NCBI GenBank assembly: GCA_034770075.1 | Contig: CM068383.1 | Coordinates: 8,769,778 to 8,833,777, forward strand | Direction: 5' to 3' | Length of the DNA: 64,000 bases | DNA from: Aralia elata | Lineage: Eukaryota; Streptophyta; Magnoliopsida; Apiales; Araliaceae | Part shown: one piece after another, positions 1 to 11,700 of the stretch | Numbering within the stretch: the stretch's first letter is position 1 | Layout: every line of letters starts with the position of its first letter | The notes under the pieces: generated by a model | What the model saw: the letters and a program-made list of their open reading frames with translations, nothing else | What the model was told of the DNA's origin: nothing | The model's database searches: none | Translations under genes and position numbers: made by a program

Positions 1-1029
1 GTGAGAAAGTAAAAGAAAACTGTGCCAAATTAATTAGTTAGTTACGACGGATATAATTGCGACGAAATATTTTTGTCAAAATAGGTTATTTCAGACGAAA
101 TTTATTTTGTGAAAAATAATTTCGTGAAAAATAATATTTTTTTCTTATATTGTTGTTATATACTTAGTTATATTAAGTTTTAATGGAATTTTAATTACCA
201 ACTACTTATACTTAGTTAAAGTATTAATGGATCTTGTCCTTAAACATGTACAGTATATTGTTCACCATTTAGTGAACAACTTTTTGGGTTCATTACTATT
301 ATCATTATTGTTGTTGGCAAAGTTTAGCCTGTGTTTACTTACCAGTATCATTATTGTTGTTGACAAACTAATAAATTCAAATTAACTTAATTTCTTAGTC
401 CTCTCTTTTTGGGACAAATTTTCATTTTGGAAGGTATGATTTTGACTCTTTCGAACGGTATTTTTGTCATTAAACAAGTAGCCGAGCCATGGTTTGGTAT
501 GGAGTATGGACGGCACTAGAGTAGTCACATGTGCACACACAACAAACTATTCTCTCAAAACAGGTCGGTGGTCTTATGCGCAATTTTGTAATTTCACTTC
601 CCACTGGAGGCTAATTCCGTAAAATTGCATTCTTTTTTTTTTTGGAATAAAACAAGGTTCTGCTTTTCAATAAAGTCCAAAAGGCTACGTGCACTTGTGG
701 TGTTTATTTAGTCCACACGTAGCTGGATTTGTATGGAAGTTAACTCTAAAAGAACAAGCAAATGATCATTCCATCAAACATGGCGCACCCTAGAATTCAA
801 AGTAAAGAAAATCAACGTGGAAATCCAATTTATGTACAAAGTTGGACATTCTTAATCTTATTGCTGTTGTCTCACGGGTTGTTCTTTCTTTTTTATTATT
901 TACGGTCAATTTATAATTGCATATATAAATTTTATCTGATATTAATATTTGAAATAGAATGAGACTGTAAATGAGACAGAGTTGAACATTATTTGACGAA
1001 AAAATGTTATGTATATACAATTTTTTTAA
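1..1029. other. AT-rich non-coding flank
   Basis: I see no supported gene here. The stretch is AT-rich with short poly-T runs and only short chance reading frames. It lies downstream of the minus-strand phospholipase relic, so part of it may be its former 3' region. Confidence 0.4.
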
Positions 1030-1039
1030 ACGGTGTACG

Positions 1040-2150
1040 ACAACTCGTACAGAGCTAACAAAACCATTCACCAAGTGTAAATAAGTCTTTAAATCGTGAC
1101 ACGTGGCGACGTTCATGTCACTTAGATACGACGAGCTCCGGCTGAAAGTGCTTTTTTATCCATTTAGGAAGGTAATTCACTTTTCGAGTGTACTTGTTAT
1201 TGGGTTTTGACCCGGGCTTGTTTTCGTCGATGACAAAGCTGGGTACTTTTGTAATTAAGTCATCTGAATTTACAATTCTCAACACTCTTGTGCCTTGTTT
1301 TTCTAACCGGCGTCGGAAATTCGAGTTGCCAACCCTTGGACCGCCAAAGGACATGACAGTGACAAGGGGTGCACAGCTGAAGAATGTCTTTATATCGTAT
1401 GCAACAAGGGTGGCTAGGGAAGCACCGAGCAAATGTCCGGTAATGGTCAGGCTCAAAGGTTCATTACCGTATATTTGAAGAATCCTAGCAATTTCTTCTC
1501 TTAATAAATACTGTAAACTCGGGTATTTTATAGTGGCTGAGGTGTATAAAATCAAGAATCCGCTTTCCACCATTGGATCGTCAGCATTTGTTCCAGTGTT
1601 TTGACCAGAATTGACGACTGGAGTTAGAATGGCTCGTAAATTCTCGAGTCACTCTAAACATGTAGTAGTGCCACGTAACGCTATGACAATGTCTCGACGT
1701 CCGAGCCTATCAATTTCCTCCTTGTCATTACACGCTGCCACGTAACCAATCCAACTAGATTGTGTCCTTACCCAACTCGGACCCTTTTTAATCCAACGTG
1801 GTAGATGAATACCTGACGTGGTACGCAAATACTTTGTGACCCGATAACCGAATTTCGACAAGCCGGACCGGTCAAGAAACGAGCTTTTAGGGAACCGACA
1901 AGAAGCATAAGAAGGCGATGAGGGATCAAAATCAAAAGCTTGATAAGAAGCTTCAACAAAATAGCCATATCTTATGATTTCTTGGCGCAATTGATCATCA
2001 AGTGGGTCCAACAAACCCTCCCAATTCTTCACTCTTTGGTACTCTCTCCACTTCTGGCTGAGCCTCACCGGCTTAAATCCCGATATCGCCGCCTGCAGCA
2101 TTGCTGAGGTGGCATTGATGGATTTTACAAGCAACGTCTGATCCTCATAT
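1040..2150 (-). pseudogene. Phospholipase A1-I-gamma-like (class 3 lipase) pseudogene
   Basis: The minus strand encodes a plant chloroplast-type phospholipase A1 of the DAD1/PLA1-I family, which releases fatty acids from the sn-1 position of glycerolipids. The family block with NWEGLLDPLDD, SSWIGYVAAC and RRDIVIALRGTTTCLE reads from about 2134 down to 1652. An in-frame TGA follows at 1649-1651, where the family has Trp (CLEW). The same frame resumes (MVESGFLILYTS, LTITGH, MSFGGPRVGN, VNSDD). The lipase box GHSLG reads GHLLG: the nucleophile codon at 1430-1432 is TTG, one transition from TCG. Near 1118-1140 the frame shifts, and the C-terminal block NVATCHDLKTYLHLV continues in another frame to about 1050. 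No ATG and no transit peptide precede the conserved start, and an in-frame TAA lies just upstream. Three independent lesions plus loss of the catalytic Ser make a dead copy the likely reading. Confidence 0.85.
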
Positions 2151-2152
2151 AG

Positions 2153-2300
2153 TTAAGAAAGTGATATTTCCACATTATTTTTTGATATTTCCACATATTG
2201 GATCCACATATTAGCCAATAAAAATTTGACACGTCAGCTAATATGTGGACCTTATATGTGGAAATATCAAAAAATGATGTGAAAATATCAATTTCCTAAA
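2153..2300. mobile_element. Palindromic MITE
   Basis: The two halves of this ~148 bp segment are inverted repeats of each other over about 55 bp (GATATTTCCACAT-type arms, each containing the word twice, around a short unpaired centre). It abuts the truncated 5' edge of the phospholipase relic. A 2-3 bp TA/TTA-like target is possible but not clear, so the superfamily is unassigned. Confidence 0.65.
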
Positions 2301-2741
2301 TTTATATACATTAAGAGCTTATCTGTTTACAAGATTGGATTACAAAAGAGTATTAGTCTCTTGTACTATTTATTCAGACGGGATTATTTTTTTAAATTAA
2401 ATTAAACGGGACTATTTTGTCAATTATTTGTTTTGCTCTAGATTATTACTTTGGACTGAACTCGATTACTGAATTATCGAGTCCAGTCCGATATTTGTTT
2501 TAATCAAATAATCTCATGTAAATATTAAATTGTTGGTTGAAAATACTAAAATATCCATATTACTATCAACACCAACACATTAATAACTCAAATAACATTT
2601 AACTAATCACAACAAATATTGGATAATCTTATTAATGTTAAATAAAATATTAAACAACTTAATTAATATTAAATAGAATCTTTATTGCAAATGCCATTTA
2701 CCAAATAGATATCCTCCAAATGTGTCAATCTAAGATGGTGG

Positions 2742-2742
<1 letters not shown>

Positions 2743-2814
<72 letters not shown>
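2743..2814. repeat. (AAT)n microsatellite
   Basis: About 24 uninterrupted AAT/TAA units. Confidence 0.95.
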
Positions 2815-3693
2815 TTGTTGTATAAACAAAAAACGAAAAATGGAAAACTAAATGTATTTCTTAGTATCAAACTTTTCTTTACCCCAACTATTCTTTTTTC
2901 TTATTGTAATTCCTTTGGAAATGCTGAAAATGCTATTTGTAGAGAGAGTCTGATGAACATCTTTGTAGTGCTATGAAGCATCTTTTCTCAATCGGAATAT
3001 ATAGATCAAAGCAAACAATGATGGAAACCTAGCCACATGCAAGTCATGAATTAAGCATGAATTTATTTATAGTATATTTGGAGTATATCATTTTTTTTGT
3101 ATGTATTATGTTAACATGTAAATTATGATTATTTTCTTGCATAGTTAACAAGCTCAATAAGTACTGAGCCAGTTTATTTTTTTTTCCTTTTTTTTAATGA
3201 ACAAAGAAATTACCGATACTATATACTAGCTCTTTACCGGTATGTAGTGCACTAAGTAAGCTCCAAGAAGCACATAATAATTCAATATTATAAACCAAGG
3301 AACTCATGAAGCTAGTACTATACGATTGCGCACTTGGCATTAGTTATTTACTCACAAATCCGGCATGTTGTAGTTATTATTTTTAGTGACTCCAAAAGAA
3401 ATTATTATTTTCATAAACTTTGCACTCACGACATGCACTTATCAAAGAACCAAGATGTCGTATACGTACAATAACACACGTATAAGTAAAATTTTATAGT
3501 GTAAATCCGTATGTCTTATTTATATATTCTATTTGTTTGAAAATAATGCAAGCCGCACTAAAAGATATATCATGAATGTAAAATATATAACCTATGTTAT
3601 GTTACTTATGACAATATCAAAAGTCTAAAACGACTAGAGCATAAATTAATATTTTAAATAATTTGGTAACGTATCAACGAATTTATAATGTTG

Positions 3694-3938
3694 AACAAGC
3701 ATATTTATTTTACATAGTTATTGTAATGGTGTTTCACAATCTTAAATTACATAATCTCATAAATATTTTTACATGCTTTTTTCATCAATATAGTTAGAAT
3801 TTTATATCAAAACAAGCATATTTATTTTACATAGTTATTGTAATGGTGTTTCACAATCTTAAATTACATAAAAAAATTACATAATCTCATAAATATTTTT
3901 ATATGTTTTTTCCATCAATATAGTTAGAATTTTATAAA
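3694..3938. repeat. Tandem duplication of a ~117 bp unit
   Basis: Copy 1 (3694-3810) and copy 2 (3811-3938) both start AACAAGCATATTTATTTTAC and end near TAGTTAGAATTTTATA. Copy 2 has a ~10 bp insertion (an extra AAAAAATTACATA-like word) and a few substitutions. Confidence 0.85.
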
Positions 3939-3978
3939 TGATATAGATAAAGGGGTTTTCGGAGACGAATGTAGCATT

Positions 3979-4036
<58 letters not shown>
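3979..4036. repeat. Compound (AT)n(AC)n microsatellite
   Basis: About 18 TA units are followed by about 9 CA units. A mirrored (CA)n(TA)n tract lies at 4159-4197. Confidence 0.9.
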
Positions 4037-4158
4037 CCGCGCACTTGCTTAATTTATACCTCGACTTGGAGTACCTTTTTGAATGTACAAAGAATTAAAT
4101 TGATGTTTTTGCTTCCATGGTATTAATCTTGATAATTCACCTCCAATATATATCTTTT

Positions 4159-4197
<39 letters not shown>

Positions 4198-4395
4198 GCT
4201 TAGTCACCTATAAGAATAATTAATTGGTAACTGATAACTTTTTCTTTAGCATTGCCCACTGAGCATTGTTTGGCTCTACATATCAATTATTTGAGACATA
4301 AACCAAACAAGCGAGTGGATTGATAAAGATTGAATTAGTGGTGAATGACTGAATGTGCATATCTAGAATTTTCTAAGCAAATAAGAGTATTTATT

Positions 4396-4498
4396 TTTTT
4401 CGTGGGGGCACTAACATTTGTCTTTTGATATTAGTAGAACTTAATGTTGAAACCTTTTTCTTTTGTATATTTTCTTCTTTTCTTTTCTTTTTTTTCGT

Positions 4499-4533
<35 letters not shown>

Positions 4534-4680
4534 GGGGACTAACATTTGTCTAAGCAAATAAGAGTACTTTTTTTTTCTAAGCAAATAAGAGTATATTTTT
4601 TTTCTTTTTTTTTTTGTGGGGGGCACTAACAGTTGTCTTTTGATATTAGTAGAACTTAATGTTGAAACCTTTTTCTTTTG
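4396..4680. repeat. Duplicated segment flanking a 32-nt poly-G run
   Basis: A ~65 bp segment that begins with a G-rich run and GCACTAACATTTGTCTTTTG and ends CCTTTTTCTTTTG occurs at about 4403-4465 and again at 4617-4680. Between the copies lies an uninterrupted run of 32 G (4501-4532) and a second, shorter duplication of the word CTAAGCAAATAAGAGTA. The poly-G length may be affected by sequencing error. Confidence 0.8.
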
Positions 4681-4789
4681 CTTTACTCAATTGGAACTTG
4701 GAAGTTGTTGTCAACTCCAAATAAATGTGAATTATTTTCTTCTTCCTCGTGAACAAGTAATGTGATGTTTGATGATAGGGTTCTTTTTA

Positions 4790-4971
4790 GAATAATGCTA
4801 CAGACACAAACTATTTTATAAATATTTTATAAACTGTTGATGTGACATACTCCCATATGACAGAACTTTATATGACGTGATATTTTAGATTTTAAAAATA
4901 TCATATGAGAGTATGCCACATCAACAGTTTATAAAATGTTTGTAAAATAGTTTGTATCTGTAACATTACTC
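4790..4971. mobile_element. MITE with 9-bp target duplication (Mutator-like)
   Basis: The ends are long inverted repeats (GAATAATGCTACAGA at the left, and GAGTAATGTTACAGA as the reverse complement of the right). The pairing extends about 65 bp inward through an ACTGTTGATGTG-type motif. The flanks carry TTCTTTTTA at 4781-4789 and 4972-4980, a perfect 9-bp duplication, which is the size expected for Mutator-like elements. There is no coding capacity. Confidence 0.8.
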
Positions 4972-4980
4972 TTCTTTTTA

Positions 4981-5857
4981 TTCCATAATTTCACTCCAAA
5001 GATACACGTGTCAAATGGTGATGTGGGATGTTATTCTTCATCTTAATAAAAGAAAAACTTAATTATATTCAAGAATTAATTGCTAACATATTTATATAAA
5101 TATTAATTTGAATGATAATCTTAATTAACATATTACATGATTTAAAATATTAATTCTTAACATGTGTAAAAAGAATTTGATAATCAAAAAGACCCATTCT
5201 TATATATATTTTTGTGCGTAGTTTGTATAATATTATATATATGCACCCGATAATTGGTCTAGTACACATGACTTATATGTAGGGTGGTTGGGTATGCGCT
5301 CCATCGTCCTAAAAAGTAAATTTAATCTTTCCGTTCAACAAAAAGACTCATTTACTATTCTTTTCCCGAACTTTAATATCGCACTTACCCTATAGGATAA
5401 TTTCCTTTGCATAATTAATATGTTTAAATTTCTATTAGAGTGCTTCCTTTGGTCCATGGATAAGGAAAGCCATCTGAATTATATACATATAAAGAAAAGT
5501 ATATAATGATCCATTGAAAATATTTCGTGATATTATTCAGACAAATATATCTCTAATTATTTATAAAAAAAAATGTACGGTCTAGATTTGAAAAGTAAGT
5601 ACCATCTGCTATTATTAATAACACATGAATTAAAAATATTAAATCTGAACTGTCCAATTTCCTATGGACAACTATAAATTTATTTAGTGAAATAATATCA
5701 TAACAAGTACTTGTTGTGTTATATATATATATACACACACACAAGTATTGTCCATAGTGCCTTCGACACTATGAATGGATGAATGAAGGGTTAGATTTAT
5801 CCGAAACTTTGGACGGTCCGAATGATTTAATAAGTTGAACGAGAAAATTTTTAGATT

Positions 5858-5889
<32 letters not shown>

Positions 5890-7740
5890 CACTCCCCGTG
5901 GGCCTGATATCAACACCTAAATTTCTCTCACACACGCTATATAGTTCTTGTATGCTTCCAAATACATATGAACTAGTGTATGGACTTGTTAGCCGTAGAT
6001 GCATAAATTTGTTGACAGTAATTGCATATTAATTAAGTTTGACTTGTAATAATAATGAGTAGGTCAACATTAATTGTTCAGTTAAAGGTCTTTTTCTGCT
6101 TACAGATTGAAATAACTCACTAGTGTCCGGATGATTATGAACTTAATTATCAGTAATTAATCTTCAAAGGATTATTTTTTGTTTTTATATACAGCAATTA
6201 ATTTCCCATCTCCGAGGACACTTGATGTGGCCTGCACACTAGGCTCGGGCCCTAAACTAAACATAGGCACAGGATGATTGGACCGATTACTAAACAACTA
6301 ACTATACTTGACTTGGCTTAATTGAAAAAACTTATAGTACATTTCTTCATCACAATCTGCCTTCAATTGTTTTTCTCTTTTCCACCATTTTATCAAATCA
6401 TGGTTGATCTATTTGCCAAGTAAGCTCATATAGTACGTAGTTGCTCAACCACAATTTTTGTTTGGTTCCTTCTTAGGAGTTACGTGTAAGCTGTTGGGGG
6501 ACTTGAGAGCAATGTTTTGGCTTTTTAGGGCACACAGATTAATGAACATAAATTAGACCCTCATCCCAACAAAAACTATAAGAGATTATATTTATTAAGT
6601 AACGATTGGGTTCTTAAATTTTTAATTATAAATAATTTTTAAATGACATGATTTTAAATATTTTAATAATAATTTAGAGTATAACCAATTATATAAAATT
6701 TATTCAATTAATATTATGGTGATACATTATTTAAGATTGTGTATAATTTTTAAAAACACTATATTCCCTTCTCTTTTTTTAAAAAAATATTTTATCATTA
6801 TAAGTTATATTAAAAAAAAATTATTACTTTTTAAAATGATTTGTAAGCAAACTTAACTATGACTTGATATTTCATTGCATAATATACATATATAATAGTT
6901 GTTGTCACCACAAACGTCTCTCCGTGAACCTTGTATTTTAAGGGTAGATAGTTTTGTTTATTCACCAGCTTTTGTAGTGGTCATAATCATACTCTTTTAT
7001 ATATATATATATATACCTTTTCTGTTATGGACCGCAAAAAAAGAAGGTCCACCACATATATTTTACTATGATCGGCCGTAAAGTACGATTTAAAAGTTTG
7101 AAAGACAGAGAATATATTACCTACTCTTAACGAAAAACTTACGTGTGTGTGTATTCAGTATTACTTTCTTGACCTTTTGAATGAATTTATGGTATGCTAA
7201 GATAATTTATCAGTATTATGACACTTATCATTGACCATTTATGTACCAACTAGGAAAATTATAGAGAGAAGACAGATGCAACATTATAGTACGGAGCTGG
7301 GGGTGCAACTGTCTTGAGCGTGCAACCAGATATGTCTAGCTAATTCAGCAAAAGGGTCTTCTTTATGTCTCCGTCTTTTGCATTTTGAGCCCCTCCAAGC
7401 ACTTCACCTTTTCTTGTTTATCTACAGAGAAGATTTCTCAAAGTGATGTAATTTTTGTCTGCATAATCTTGGGTAATATTTTGGAATTTAGCAGCCTTCA
7501 TGTATAATAATGTTTTAAATATTGATAGTACATTTTCCTTTATTTGTAGACTGACCCATAGGCCATAGATCTTTGCTCTTTCATTCCACAAAGTGTCAAT
7601 TCTTTCCTGTTACTCTTGCACCAGCTCCTTGAATTTTAAGGAGTTTTAGTTGTTCAAAAAAAGCGGCAAGCTTTCATTGTCTTTATAAATTTTTGTACAA
7701 AAACGCCTAGATGTCAGAGTGCCCAATCTCCATATTTTAG
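4981..7740. other. AT-rich intergenic region
   Basis: I find no gene. The region includes (TA)n tracts at about 5722-5744, 5861-5888 and 7000-7015. Short reading frames here have no recognisable family and are mostly driven by the microsatellites. Confidence 0.4.
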
Positions 7741-7754
7741 TATTATCAGTATAA

Positions 7755-7811
7755 TAATTTACTTAATTTTATGAAAGCAACTGCATTCATAAAATTAAGT
7801 AAACTATTATA
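7755..7811. repeat. Perfect-stem hairpin downstream of the RING ligase gene
   Basis: AATAATTTACTTAATTTTAT and its reverse complement flank a ~12 nt loop, giving a stem of about 22 bp. It lies about 300 bp downstream of the ligase stop codon, so it may be in the 3' UTR or termination region. Function unknown. Confidence 0.6.
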
Positions 7812-8100
7812 TACATAAAAAATTAGATCAGGGTTAAGTGGACAAGTATTATTACAACACATCAAAATTTGAATATGATCATTGATTTCATAGTGACCAA
7901 AATTTCCATTATCCAATAATCTGGAATTAATTCCCCAATCTTCAAACCAGATAAAGATATCAACAGACTTGGGTATCAAAAAAGTAAGAAGAGGAACTAC
8001 ATTTCCTCTCTGTTGCTTTCTTAATTTCACTTTTGTATATAACAAGATAAATAAAAAAATATGGGAAACAACACCAACCACCATGTATCCACCAATCGAC

Positions 8101-8673
8101 TTACTTTGTTGTATCATTCTCCTTCTTGATCCATTGCCTATTACCTTGTTTTCTTGAATTTTGCTGTCTCCTGTGCTTTCTCATTCCCGAGTTTTTGTGC
8201 CGACTGCTGCACGGCCTATTTGCCACACTTGAGTTGGTTTCGGTATTGTGTGCAGAAGTTGTGTTTTGTTGCTCACTGCTTTCATTAGCTGAATCCGCCG
8301 GCGGCGGCGGTGGTTCTATAGACCGCGGAAGGAACATTCCTGGCAATAAAACTTCAGTTTTTTTAGGTTCTATTAAGCCATTGTTCTCCTGTTGTAGTTT
8401 TAATATTGCCTCAATTTTTTGCTTTCTAATGTTCTCCAAATCAGAATGAAGAAGTCCCTCCTCTTCATTGACTTCCAATTCGCTAGAACTCTGTAATTCA
8501 ATGCCAGAAAAGGGGTTATTTTCATTTCAAATGGTTCTATTAATTTTGAAATGGATAATGGAAGGAGCTAAGTCCAAAAATAGGAAGAACAAGAGGAAAT
8601 GCGATGGACCTTTGAACTTTCAAATCCCAAGGTTATGTTTGAAAGTCGAGAAGAGCGAGTGAAAGGAACATGA

Positions 8674-8746
<73 letters not shown>

Positions 8747-11700
8747 CTTTTCTGATAAAGAGCATGGAAAAAAAAAACAAACTAAGAACCTCTGTAATGT
8801 ACATGAACCTAGTTTATGCTAGGATATGGTTGTCACCTCAGTGTATGCTATGTGCAACGGCTAACGTGTCATTAATACCAGTCTTACAATCGGAAATGTT
8901 AAATTACGATCTAGCTATATCATCTAAGTTAGACTACCACTCTGGGTGGGTATTGACAAGTCATCCTATAATGACACATGTCTGGACTTAGGCGTGAGTC
9001 TTGACACGTCATGCTACAATGACATGTGTCTTCTTCGTATTGGCCCATGAGGCTGATTTTTATGACATCTATTTAGCCACATAGGCACATACTACAGGAT
9101 TGTAGGGCCTACAAGGAAAAATACTGAATTAAAAGCCTTGGCACATTATGAAGATGAATTTGCTAACATACCAATTGAGAATAATTCCCAACCAAGTCAA
9201 GCACATGTTCAATATCCTTGGCATGAAATGACTTCCGACAAACTGGGCACGTTCCTACACTTACTTCCTTCTCTTCATTCATTCCTGTGAAAAAAAGGGG
9301 TTAATTAATCACAAAATTCAATACTAAAGCTTGTTAGCTAAATACCGGGGATAAAGCCTGTCAGCTAAATACTTGGGATAAGGCCTGATAGCTATCGCTA
9401 GTCTCAGACAGATAATACAAACTGTATGTGGCATAACATTTCGTGGAAAATCATACACAAAATTAGAGCATAACATGCACATTTCTACGTATTATAGCAT
9501 GTGCAAAATTGATAACAAGCTACCCAAACCTCTGTACAATGCTTTCCTACGTGTAACAGAATGTATCTAGACGTAGAAATAGAAAATGATGAATGATTAT
9601 GAAGGTTTAATGTAATTAATTTGCTAGATTATATAGACATCAACATGGTTGAGTTCTTTAGAACTCGTACATAATTAAGTTCCTCCACAGAGCTTGCAAG
9701 TGAGCTACCAAGGCTGTGAGAGCCTATTTCTACAATACCAACACCCCTCCCCAGTCCTATCTCACTTCTTCTTGGTTCCTCTTTCATATATGTGATATGT
9801 CCAGTTAAAATGTAAATGCTTTATGTGCCTTCCAAATATCATCAGGGAGAAAGCTTCGCTCTTGTCGTTAATAATGATCAAGACATGTTTTTTTGCTCTC
9901 AACCAAAGTTTTAATAATAGTTAATGGCATTTCAAGAAACTGAGAAACTGGTTTGCAGGGTTGCCGATTAAAATAGAGATATATGTGATATATGTATATA
10001 TTCGGTTTGTTAGAATTACATTTTCAATCTTAAATGCATACAAATGATATAATATATTCCTTGTGTTCATTGATTCTTTTCTATCTGAACTCACCTTCTG
10101 TTGACCCTTCCTCAGGATGCTAAACAAATTACCTTCAAAAATACAATATCTCCATCCCTCTTCTGCTCAAAGTCTCAACTGTTAAGAAACTACTATTATC
10201 CATCTAATATATCATACTTACTTTTTGAATTTGGCAGAGATGAAGTAGAAGGGTGTAATTCTTTTTCCATCTGGAGCCAATTCCACCACCTAATGATGCA
10301 TTCACTGCCATAATTGAAGGATAAATAAATAACTGAAGTAACCATATTTGATGTCAGTTCTTAGCTTTAATAAAATCAATATTACTGCCAAAGAAGTACA
10401 AAGTTACCAGTGAAAACAATGGAAGCAAGACATCAACTTCATAAATGGCAATGTATCATTGCCTCTATCTTCTTCGACCAAAGGAGACAAACACAGTGGA
10501 CAGTCTCCATCAGGATGATTCATACTAGAAAGCCTCTCCGCTGCTTCCTGGTAAAACATATAAATCAATAAATATTTTACAAACTTCTAGAAATTGACAC
10601 TTGTACAAGTAAATAAAATTTCAGGATAGAATCTTTAGATATAGCAATGTGTTTGGTCTCCAATCAATATCCAACAAAAATAGAGGACAATCCCCAATAT
10701 CCAAGAATGAAAATGTAGACCTCCTACTAAAAGATGATTTAATACGAGGATCCATTATCAGAATTACTGAATTGTTCAAAATTTTAAATATTAATCAAAA
10801 GGTGCAAGAATTATTTTTCTTCTATAAGTAAAGCAACAACATGATTCTTTGATTGAACTTATAAGAAATGATTCTTTAATTAAAAACAAATCCAAACATT
10901 TAAATATGAACTGTGTTTCAAAAAGCTAAAAAGTAGCAGAAAATAGCGGCTAAGCACGTATACTACAATTCGGATGGTTATTTCAGAAGATTAATTTGAA
11001 TATTAGTTGGGAGGTCTTGCACTTGTAGAAGGGGTGCAATAAGCTTTCCAACTCACTGGGGGAATCTTTTATTTTAGTACAACTCTATGCAACACTCCTA
11101 AATAAGTTTATCCATTTAGTAGTTCCCATACATAGAAATATTGAGAAACAAAAACTTAGGTCACAAAATATGTGATAGTTCATATAAGGAAGTAGTGGTA
11201 AGTTTGGGAGGAAGGAAGGAAGTATGTGAATGTTTTCCTAAAGAATGGAATTCTCAAGAAAGAGAACCAGTGAACCCCCATCGCGAACCATAAATATTAA
11301 AAAAATGAGTAGTGCAAAGTGGATATGCATAAAAGACAATTAAAAGCCCTAGAAAATGGAACTTGACTCACCAAAGTGTCTTCTCAAAAACGAATATAGT
11401 AATCTATCCCCACCTCATATCTCATATCCCAACCTTTGGAATGAATTTCCAAAGACTAGCATGAGAAACATAAGTCCCAGGTTTTAGCATCCCATCCATT
11501 TCTTTGCATACCGAACTTGCTCCTGATGACCCTATGCCAAAGGGAGTTTACAAGGAAATTCTACAGAGCCACTTGGATCAAGGAGACATTCTAAAGGATT
11601 ACCCAGCCCCAACCTCCTTTCTTCGACTTGCATACCTTTTTCCTCCAGACCAAGTGATCCCTCCCGTGACCAAAGAAAATCCCTCGTCAACTTCTCTAGG

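Larger units (their letters stand above)
2815..4395. other. AT-rich intergenic region
   Basis: I see no gene here. The region contains one local duplication and two dinucleotide microsatellites, listed separately. Confidence 0.4.

Noticed and set aside
1188..1478. Open frame of 96 codons on the plus strand
   Set aside because: It is the antisense shadow of the phospholipase relic, and its sequence has no family of its own.
8126..8449. Plus-strand open frame of 107 codons
   Set aside because: Shadow of the last RING ligase exon on the minus strand.
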